Of a DNA stretch of 64,000 bases, positions 56,390-64,000 are shown in pieces; positions within the stretch are counted from its first letter, which is position 1; each line of letters begins with the position of its first letter. A program made the translations under genes and the position numbers. Source of the stretch: Dugong dugon. Its lineage: Eukaryota; Chordata; Mammalia; Sirenia; Dugongidae. A model generated the notes under the pieces. It was not told the DNA's origin. It did not search any database and saw nothing but the letters and a program-made list of their open reading frames with translations. The stretch covers positions 100,089,234 through 100,153,233 of the forward strand of contig CM057462.1 of assembly GCA_030035585.1 (NCBI GenBank). The letters run 5' to 3'.

Positions 56390-56735
56390 TGTGCATGTGT
56401 GGTTCTTTCTAGGAATATTCTAGTCTGGCATCATGGAAACACCACGTGTAGGAGCTCCAGCTGAGCTGTGTCTTCAAATCATCCCAGCCCAGGTGCCAGA
56501 CACATGAATGAAGATGCCTCTGATTTCAACCCCCAGCTGTTAAGCCACTGCCATTTGTTTCAGTCTTCCCAGTTGAGGCCCCAGACATTGTGGAGCAAAA
56601 TCACCAATCCATGTTATGCTCTGTCTGAATTCCTGACCCGCAGATTTCATGACGATAATTAAATGACTGTTTTACATCATTAAGTATTAGGCTGGTTTCT
56701 TATGCAGCAGTCATAACTGGATCAGTAACTATGTT
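56390..56735 (+). mobile_element. MLT1-like LTR fragment
   Basis: 'gaggccccagacattgtgga', 'gaattcctgacccgcagatt' and 'tgttttacatcattaagtat' followed by 'cttatgcagcagtcataact' match the 3' part of MLT1-type MaLR LTRs. Preceded by a T-run at about 56371-56387. Confidence 0.65.
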
Positions 56736-56899
56736 TTAATATCTGATAAGGTTAGACCTCACTCATTATCTTTTTCAGAAAATTTCTGGCTCGTCTTTTT
56801 ATGTTTTCACATAAATTTTAGAAACATATTGTCTAATCCAACTGAAATCGCTGTTCTACCACCACCACCACCAAATAGTCACCCACACATACCAAAAAA

Positions 56900-57108
56900 A
56901 TAAACTAAACCCGTTGCTGTGGAGTAGATTCTGATTCATGGCTACTTTATGCGTTGCAGAGTAGAACTTAGCTCCACAGGTTTTCTTGGCTGTAGTCTTT
57001 ATGGAAACAGTTCGCCAGGCCTTTCTTCTTGAGAGCCACTGAATGAGTTTGAACAACCAACCTTTAGTTTAGCAGTCAATCACAAACCACTTGTGTAACC
57101 CAGGGACA
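56900..57108 (-). mobile_element. AfroSINE, long form
   Basis: 'cgttgctgtggagtagattc', 'gcagagtagaacttagctcc', 'cgccaggcctttcttcttga', end 'gtgtaacccagggaca'. Confidence 0.9.
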
Positions 57109-57127
57109 TATATACATATATACATAT

Positions 57128-57326
57128 GTACCTGTTGCCGTGGAGTTGATTCTGACTCATAGCGACCCTGTAGGGCAGAGTAGAACTGCCCCATAGAGTT
57201 TCCAAGGCTGTAAGCATTTACAGAAGCAGATTGTCACATCTTTCTCCCTGAGAGTGGGTGGTGGGTTCGAACTGCCAACCTTTTGGTTAGCAGCTGAGTG
57301 CTTGACCACTTTGCCACCAGGGCTCC
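57128..57326 (-). mobile_element. AfroSINE, long form, well preserved
   Basis: 'gtacctgttgccgtggagtt', 'gggcagagtagaactgcccc', 'gcagattgtcacatctttct', 'gggttcgaactgccaacctt', end 'ctttgccaccagggctcc'. Confidence 0.95.
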
Positions 57327-57552
57327 TTTATATATACACAATATTATTAGGTTAGTTTAAAAATTATAGAATATTACAATATTGAGTATTTCTTTTCAAA
57401 AACAGGATATAGTTTTCTATTTAGTAAAGATTGTTAAATATCACTTAGAATTAAAAATTTTCAATTATATAAATCTTGCACATTACCTCTTAAGGGTATG
57501 GTATTCCTAAGTATCTTTTTTTTTTTTTTGTTAATTGGATATTTTATTCCTT

Positions 57553-57757
57553 TAAAAAAAACCCATTGCTGTCGAGCTGATTTCAACTCATAGGGACCCT
57601 ATAGGAGAGAGTAGAAAAGCACCATAATTTTCCCAAGGCCATAATGCTTATGGAAGCAGATAGCCACATCTTTCTCCTGTGGAGCAGCTGGTGGGTTTGA
57701 ACCACCAACCTTTTGGTTAGCAGCCAAGCACTTAACCACTGGGCCACCAGGGCTCCT
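57553..57757 (-). mobile_element. AfroSINE, long form
   Basis: 'cccattgctgtcgagctgat', 'gcagatagccacatctttct', 'gtttgaaccaccaacctttt', end 'ctgggccaccagggctcc'. 'ttattccttt' words on both sides are a probable TSD. Confidence 0.94.
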
Positions 57758-57777
57758 TTATATACATAATTATTATT

Positions 57778-57850
57778 CCTTTCTCTCATCTTTCCTTCCT
57801 TTCTCCTGCCCTTCTTCCCTTCCTCCTTCCTATTTTTTTTTCTTTTCTCC
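57778..57850. repeat. Pyrimidine-rich (TTCC) low-complexity tract
   Basis: About 70 bp of C and T only, with few exceptions. Confidence 0.85.
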
Positions 57851-58446
57851 CTATAATACCACGCTGTTTCCTCAGGTGGCTGACAGAATTAAAAAAATAA
57901 AAGCTCCTGGATTAAGTTATTTTTTAACACAACTGTATGTTCACAGTTCTTTGTGTTTTTTAGCTCCACCTTAAATGTCTAATTGCAGTAATTTTTAAGA
58001 AATTATACGAGAGAGCTGATGTCGACACAGAGCTAAGGAAGAATAAAGCTGAGGAGAAGAATTAATCACCAACACATCTACCACTCAGATTATTTCCTCT
58101 TTCATTCTGGAAACATAAACCATACAATCTACTTCATAAAGGCTCTGCCTTAGGGGGTGCTGAGATGGGGGCTGAGGTTGCAGAAGTGTGAGCCTGATAG
58201 TCTGTAAACTAAATTAGTCTTCTTTTCCCTTAGGATGTCTCCTTTCACATAGGGACTGTGTTTGAATTCTGAATACCCACTGAAGTGCCTGAGAACTGGG
58301 TATTTGCTGGACTGTAGAGGGCAATACACCTAGAAAATTATGTTGGGGCTTGATTGAGGGGAATCCTGAATATCAAGCCAAGATTTTTAGCCCTCTATGT
58401 TGCCCTCTGCATTCGTGCTTTATTCTGTTGGTCATTGTCATCACTT
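57851..58446. other. No recognisable feature
   Basis: About 600 bp, unassigned. Confidence 0.4.
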
Positions 58447-58458
58447 AACCTTTCTAAT

Positions 58459-58591
58459 GGAAACCCTGGTGGCATAGTGGCTAAGGTGCTATGGCTGCTA
58501 ACCAAAAGGTCAGCAGTTCAAATCCACCAGGCGCTCCTTGGAAACTCTATGGGGTAGTTCTACTCTGTACTATAGACTCGCTAGGAGTCGG
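58459..58591 (+). mobile_element. AfroSINE, short form, tail missing, with TSD
   Basis: 'ggaaaccctggtggcatagt' to 'agactcgctaggagtcggt'. It stops before the usual tail. Flanked by aacctttctaat (58447-58458) and aacccttctaat (58592-58603), 11 of 12 identical. Confidence 0.93.
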
Positions 58592-58609
58592 TAACCCTTC
58601 TAATATGCA

Positions 58610-58757
58610 GGAAACCAACGAAACCTGTTGCTGTTGAGTCAATTCTGGCTTATAATGATTCTATAGGATCGTGTAGGACTGCCTCATAGGGTTTCCGAGC
58701 AGCGGCTGGTAGATTTGAAGTGCCAGCCTTTTGGTTAGCAGTCGCGCTCTTAACCAC
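58610..58757 (-). mobile_element. AfroSINE, short form
   Basis: 'aaacctgttgctgttgagtc', 'gcctcatagggtttccgagc', 'gccagccttttggttagcag'. It lies just right of a plus-strand copy, so the two form a tail-to-tail pair. Confidence 0.93.
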
Positions 58758-59344
58758 TTAATATGAAGGAAGGGACAAATAAAAAGGACCATAGATTCTG
58801 GCTGGTTTATCAGACCTGCATTTTAAAGGTGACTTATCCTGAATGGCATTCCTGTAGCTGCCTGTCCTTCTGTCTCCATTGTCTTTCACTTTACTGGCCA
58901 TCGACAGTCCAAGGACTGCCAGTCAGTGTTCATGTTTTGCAAACCTCACAGCTTGAACTGCAGGATCTGATGATGACCTCTATCTAAACTCTTGTCTTTG
59001 CTGACAGGATTTGCTTCAGACAATAACATGGAAGAGGCCCCATACAAGCCAGTGAATCTGTTAGTGTGGTAGTGATTATTGCCCACCTCTCAAAGGATTT
59101 GAAAGGAAAAATGGACACATCAAATTAGCAAATGTATAAACTGATTGTTGGAGCTTTTTGTAATTCCCAGCTCTTTAAATAGTAAACCTGATTGAATGGA
59201 TTTGTTCTGGAATATTGGGTAATCTTTTGTAAACTAATGGACTAATTAATGTTCAAAAATATTATTTCGTGTATTATTATTATGTAAAATATTAAATATT
59301 GTTTAAAATATTATTTTGTATAAATATTATTTGTATGTCTATGT
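58758..59344. other. No recognisable feature
   Basis: About 590 bp, unassigned. AT-rich with short direct repeats near 59260-59335. Confidence 0.4.
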
Positions 59345-59505
59345 GCCCTGGTGGTGCAAGTGGTTAACAGCTTGGCTGCTAACCAAAAGATCAGCAGTTC
59401 TAATCCACCAAGATGCTCCTTGGAAACTCTTTGGGGCAGTTCTACTATGTCCTGTAGGGTCTCTATGAGTTGGAGTTGACTCGACGGCAATGGGTTTGGT
59501 TTTTA
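59345..59505 (+). mobile_element. AfroSINE, short form
   Basis: 'gccctggtggtgcaagtggt', 'gctaaccaaaagatcagcag', 'gctccttggaaactctttgg', 'ttgactcgacggcaatgggt' and a T/G tail. Confidence 0.95.
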
Positions 59506-59639
59506 GTTTTTATGTGCCATGAAGTGTGCTAAACACCGCTTTACTTGGCAGAACAAAAATGAAAACAAAACCTCTGTGAATTTTAATGATGTGGAGAAGG
59601 ATATGTAGTCAGTATGTTAATAAAGATAACTAATTCATG

Positions 59640-59960
59640 CAGCATAGCATGGACTGCTTGTCATGTGCCAGACACTGTCCTAGGTTCTGGGGAATATATC
59701 TGTGAATAAGATAAAACCTCGGTTGGTAAGTACATGCAGTCTAGGAAGGAGGCTGATGATACATGAACAGGCAATTATGCTACAGTGTTCCAAGAGCTAC
59801 AAAAAGGAAAAGCAAAGAGGACTCTAGGGGTACACAGGAAGGACACCCAATCCAGCCTTGAAGGTGAAGGAAGGCTTCCTGGAGCAAGAAATGCAAGAAA
59901 TTGTAAGGAATGCAAATGTGTAGTAGGCTAGTGTGCATGACCTGAACAACAGAGATTCTT
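59640..59960 (-). mobile_element. L2 LINE 3'-end relic
   Basis: 'gtcatgtgccagacactgtc', 'tctgtgaataagataaaacc', 'gaaggaaggcttcctggagc' follow reverse-complement L2 order. Confidence 0.8.
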
Positions 59961-60617
59961 CTCTGAAATTAAAATTGGGCAAGTGCCCATAAGGTACTAT
60001 TTACTTTCCAATTTGAGATGGCTCTCACTTTCTACTGACATAATTTGCTAAAGTCTTTAAAGAAATATATTTGTAGCTTCTATCCAGTACTCCACAGCTT
60101 GGAAGCTGAAACAATTTATATTCTCTAATACGTTTATGATAGTGTTAGTTATGAGGAAGAAATACTGAAAAAATTAACCATTTACCAATAGAAGAAATAT
60201 TAATTAAATTTTGATACATCCTTGTGTTACTAGAAATGACGGTCATGAAAATTCAATGAAGAGCAGCTTTCTGCATGTCACAGGAGATAGAAATAGGGGA
60301 TAAGAAGCCTTCAGAGGTAAGAAAGAAAAAAGACAGAGGCCTAGGGAAAAGCAAGGCATTTAAACCATAATCAGTCCTTCTCTGAGCAATGAAACTTTTT
60401 GTTCATCTTAAATAGTGGTTTTCAAAATAATTTTTGGCAGCGGAATTCTTTTTAATGATAAATGAAATCTTAAGTGGACTTCCAACATATAAAACTCATA
60501 AAATACATAAAAGCAATATTTTATTAATAATACTTGCTTTGGTAAATTCAGGTGTTTAACATTTACTTACAATAAAGCCAAATAATGAGAACAGTGAGAC
60601 AGTTTTGATGAGCTCCG
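59961..60617. other. No recognisable feature
   Basis: About 650 bp, unassigned. Sequence near 60412-60470 ('gtggttttcaaaataattt') could be an old DNA-transposon end, but I cannot support it. Confidence 0.35.
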
Positions 60618-61230
60618 TGTCTCAGGCTGGATTCTCTAGAGAAGGAAAACTAGTGGAGCGTACATATGTATATATACATGCACATATAAATAAGTATATA
60701 TTTATATATATATAGAAAGAGAGAGACAGTGACAGACAAGAGACAGAGAGATTTAACTCAAGGAAATGACTCACATAGTTGTAGAGGCTGGCAAGTCCCA
60801 AATCCATGGGTCAGGCTGAAGGCTGAAGGCTTGTCCTGATTCATGTAGCTACAGGGGCTGATGAACTCAAGATTGGCAGGAAAGATGGCAGGCTGCTGGC
60901 TTAGGGGCTGTAGAGTCTGATAAATCCCAGGGTCAGCAGATACACTACTAGCTCAAGTCCCGAGATGAGTTGGATGCAGGCTCCAGGGCCAACAAAAGCC
61001 AACAAGCTTTGCCAGATAGTCCATATATATTGGATACTGGCCACACCCCCAAAGAAACTCCCTTTCAACTGATTGGCTGCTCATAGCAAATCTTATCATG
61101 CAAGTGATTACATTATATCAGCGCTCATGATGGAGGTGATTACATCTTTACATAACTGCCAAACTACATCATAACTGCCAAACCACTGAGGATCATGGCC
61201 CAGCCAAGTTTACACACATTAACCATCATA
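60618..61230 (-). mobile_element. Solo ERVL-related LTR with TSD
   Basis: On the minus strand it begins TATGATGGTTAATG and ends GGCTGAGACA. It shares 'gccaatcagttgaaagggag' and the 'cagtggtttggcagttatg' block with the provirus LTRs at 3819 and 9795. Flanks ctccg (60613-60617) and ctcag (61231-61235) match 4 of 5. Confidence 0.88.
60658..60728. repeat. AT-rich / GA microsatellite inside LTR
   Basis: ATAT-rich run followed by a short GAGA run, expanded within the solo LTR. Confidence 0.85.
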
Positions 61231-62084
61231 CTCAGTAATCTGAAACTGGATTTTATGTGTGGCAGTTGCTGTCTTATGTTAGTCTCAGCATCCATTTTAT
61301 TTCTGTAGTTTGTTTTGGCTGCATTGTATGAACAAATTTCTGATTCATTCATGTTGGTAATAGCGACATGCTTGTCAACCTTTATAGAAGCACACATGCA
61401 ATTCACAAAAAGAACAGTACAAAGGCTAATAAGTGACACACTTAAAAGAAAGTCAAGTATTGGTATAGAATTGGCAGGAGGATCTGCATTCTGACCATTG
61501 CAGAAAGGAAAGTTACCTTGGCAGCCCTTGCCAAGTTGGTGTTCTCCAATATGTTAGAAATTTGGTCCATGATACATTTGAGTATGCATGTTGGAGTTTA
61601 TTGCAGCTATTAAAATAGTTTAAAAAATGCATATACTGTATATATAAATGAACTCTAATGAAAAATTTATGCAATTCCTGAAAATGAAAATGATTGTGTA
61701 ACAGTCATTGTACCTGATTTCAACTGTTAATTTTATAGGTATATAGCATGTGTTTTGTGATGCCAGGAAATGATATTTATTCAAAACAAGATTTTGTTCT
61801 GTTAATCAGGTTTATGTAGTTTCGAGGAAAAGTTTTGGAGTAATGAATTCTTCTAAAAAATTGTACTATAGACCATTGTTCTTTCTCCTTGAATTTTTGT
61901 CCCTCATCAATGTCAAATAAGTTAATAAAGGCTACAGGTGTCCAGGGAGAGGGGAAATTGAGTTTGAGAAACAAGGGAGCATTTATGTCAAAGAGCAGGG
62001 TTAGAGTTGGGCTATGAAAATGAAGAGGGAGAGGATTGGGAAGGTAATTGCAGAGTAAGGAGTGTCACATAAAAAAGAAGGAAA
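61231..62084. other. No recognisable feature
   Basis: About 850 bp of AT-rich sequence without assignable elements. Confidence 0.4.
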
Positions 62085-62880
62085 GGTCTAACTAAGATGG
62101 AGTAACAGGATGAGACCCTCTATAATAAAGAGCTAAAAAACTGGATAAAATGTATGAAGTTTCCAGATATTGAGCAACCCACAGAGCAGCATAGCCATCC
62201 TGGAGAGAAGGGAAATACTTGAGAGAAAGTGAGCTCAGCATTGATCCAGGCTTTCTCCCTTTTTGCCTTTCCAAGCCATGGCATAGGGAAGTGGAGGCCA
62301 AAGAACAATAGTCTTGCTGGATAGAAGAAATGGAGTCCAGAATTTGGGGATGATGAGTGTATGGAATTTGTGGAGAAGGATCCCAGAAAAAAGGGATCTG
62401 TGCAGAGAAGGAGCTCCAGAAATCTTTATAGGGGTCCCTTTGAGTTTTTGGCTGAAAACTAAGAAAGCTACAGATGCTCCGGATGAGACTTCATGAGTCT
62501 TGCTGAGAACAGCTACAGGGTTTTTTTTTTTTTTTTGTTTTTTTGAGCAGAACAGAGATTCTGGGGGTTGCACAGTGCTGGGTGACACTAGTGTTCTGAG
62601 CATCCAGAACACTCCAAACAATTAGTTGGAACTCCAGAAAGGTCACATTTTATGAGTAAGTTTGCCCTAGCCGCAGAGTGAGGGCTATTCTAAATCTGCT
62701 TTAACAAAACTTAAACACAAAGTCCCAACAGGGTCAAGCTGACCTTCTAGAGAATTAACTGCCTAACAGAACAAAAATCAATACCCTTTAAAGGAAGACA
62801 ACATAATCCATTTGTTCAACAACATAACATTCATAATATTTAGCATCTACTAAAATATCATTGACATGTGAAGAAGGTCA
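62085..62880 (+). mobile_element. Old L1 (L1M-like) 5'-UTR relic
   Basis: 'aagatggagtaacaggatga', 'aaaactggataaaatgtatg' and, at the far end, 'atttagcatctactaaaata' with 'tcattgacatg' are phrases of ancient mammalian L1 5' UTRs. No ORF1 follows. A T-run lies at about 62521-62536. Confidence 0.55.
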
Positions 62881-62974
62881 TCACAGAAGGCTTTGTGGAG
62901 ACATCCATACGTTTTGTTATGAAACTGTGGGGATGGAATAATGCATTACAAGTGGAATGATAGCTAATAATTAC

Positions 62975-63067
62975 TAGTAAATCATAAGTAATTTTTATTG
63001 ATCCTTTATCAGTTACCAGGCATTATGCTAAGGGCCTACATGTATAAACCTTAAATCAAATAATACC
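62975..63067 (-). mobile_element. MIR SINE relic, first part
   Basis: 'gttaccaggcattatgctaa' and 'gcctacatgtataaacctta' are the start of a reverse-complement MIR that continues at 63605. Confidence 0.7.
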
Positions 63068-63604
63068 GTTTTCCAGCTTATCACCTCTTAATAGTTTCTC
63101 TTCACAAGTTGAATAAAATCCAGACTGCTTACCATTGTCTACACGCGCCTACAAGATCTTGTCTACCCCTCTACTTTCAAATCCTTGTTTTTTCATCTTC
63201 ACCCACTACACATTTGCCTTCTGTCTAGCTCTTGAACACACTAACATCTTTCTATTCTCAGGACAGTTACAGTTGTTATTTCCCTTACCCAAAACACACT
63301 TCCTCAAGATTGCCACATGACTGTCTCTTCATCAGATGCTACCTCCTCATGGAGACCTTTTGTAACCTCCTAGCTAATGCAGACTATCCCTTCAACACTG
63401 TGACCCTCTCTCTATCACATTACCCACATTTTGTCTTCATAGCATATCTGAAAAAAAGGAATTAATTTTTTTGTTTATTTTTTTAAATGTAATTTATATA
63501 TATATATATTTTTCTCACTAGACTCTGAGCTCCTTGAATGCAGGCAGTTGACAGTCTTTTTGTCTAGAATAGTGCCTGACACTGGAAGGTACTCAATACA
63601 TATC
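63068..63604 (+). mobile_element. L2 LINE 3' end inserted in MIR
   Basis: 'ctacaagatcttgtctaccc', 'cttgaacacactaacatctt', 'atgctacctcctcatggaga', 'agactctgagctccttgaat', 'gtgcctgacactggaaggta' follow L2 order to its terminus. Confidence 0.85.
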
Positions 63605-63765
63605 TGTTTACTGACAGATTATCTTATTTGTATCTACTTATGAGGTAGATACTTTTATTATCTCCTTTTTATGGCTGAGGAAATAGAAACAAATTATTAA
63701 AGATCTTTGCTCAAGGACACATGACTGGTAAAATGTTAGAGCTGAGATTTGATCCTCATTGCATG
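63605..63765 (-). mobile_element. MIR SINE relic, second part
   Basis: 'cttatgaggtagatactttt', 'atggctgaggaaatagaaac', 'gctcaaggacacatgactgg' complete the MIR begun at 62975. Confidence 0.78.
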
Positions 63766-63878
63766 TAGATGCATGAACACAGCAAAGGCACGAAATAGTA
63801 CGAATGGTGACTAATTCTTCTTGGCTGCATTGTAGCGGAAGAACAGAAAATAATACTGAAGAGATAAGGTGGTTCAGA

Positions 63879-63979
63879 TACTGTTGTTAGGTGCTGCTGA
63901 GTTGATTTTCAGTTCATAGTGACACCATGTGACAGAGTAGAACTGTCCCATGGGGTTTTCTTGGCTGTAATTTTTTTTT
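63879..63979 (-). mobile_element. AfroSINE fragment near window edge
   Basis: 'ttaggtgctgctgagttgat' and 'gacagagtagaactgtccca' with 'ggttttcttggctgtaattt', then a T-run. The tRNA-like half is missing or replaced by the T-run. Confidence 0.82.
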
Positions 63980-64000
63980 TTTTGTTACATAATTTTTTTT

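Noticed and set aside
1330-59505. tRNA genes
   Set aside because: All tRNA-like hits (A and B boxes) belong to AfroSINE or tRNA-Gly-headed SINE copies with SINE bodies and tails. None folds as an isolated tRNA.
62235-62621. 128-codon minus-strand frame
   Set aside because: It lies in the old L1 5'-UTR-like relic and includes a poly-Lys run from the T-run. No motif.
1-64000. CRISPR arrays, operons, bacterial promoters or riboswitches
   Set aside because: The sequence is clearly a mammalian nuclear genome, and no regularly spaced identical repeats were seen.

Overview
This is a stretch of mammalian nuclear DNA with no host protein-coding exon that I can recognise. It is almost entirely layered retrotransposon debris. 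The host is most likely an afrothere of the elephant / sea cow / hyrax group (Paenungulata). The evidence is more than 20 copies of the tRNA-derived AfroSINE, in a long form and in a short form that lacks about 45 bp in the middle, together with an RTE-type LINE whose 3' end resembles the AfroSINE tail. Pan-mammalian L2, MIR and MaLR relics form the old background.

Layout. 1-3.8 kb: L2, MIR, a small L1 tail with a perfect 13-bp target-site duplication (TSD), an AfroSINE and a tRNA-Gly-headed SINE. 3.8-10.3 kb: a complete but dead ERVL-type (class III) provirus with paired LTRs, gag and pol relics and a dUTPase domain, and no env seen. 10.6-15.5 kb: a DNA-transposon relic, AfroSINEs, L2, MIR and one TG microsatellite. 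15.6-35.3 kb: a block of L1 insertions, all on the minus strand. These are element A (5'-truncated, with a second truncated L1 nested in it), LINE fragment B, old element C, and inside C a young full-length 8.5-kb element D flanked by a perfect 13-bp TSD. 35.7-42.6 kb: AfroSINEs, L2, RTE fragments, a minus-strand MaLR-like LTR and an unclassified LTR-like stretch. 42.9-51.4 kb: element E, a decayed L1 that looks like a mosaic of two insertions. 51.4-64 kb: MIR, L2, LTRs, a dense AfroSINE cluster (55.7-59.5 kb), a solo ERVL-related LTR with TSD, an old L1 5'-UTR-like stretch and an L2 lying inside a MIR.

The most interesting object is L1 element D. It has an uninterrupted 1,273-codon ORF2 with endonuclease, reverse transcriptase and Cys-rich motifs all readable, and an ORF1 that is complete except for an inferred 2-bp deletion near its N-terminus. 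Its 1.7-kb 5' UTR starts with a YY1-like site and carries a 266-bp GC-rich unit repeated about 2.3 times, recalling the monomer promoters of mouse L1. A lysine-rich open frame fills much of the 430-bp space between ORF1 and ORF2 and overlaps the ORF2 start by ATGA. Its 3' UTR has grown by module duplication relative to the neighbouring copies.

All family names are from sequence reading and memory of repeat families. No database search was run.
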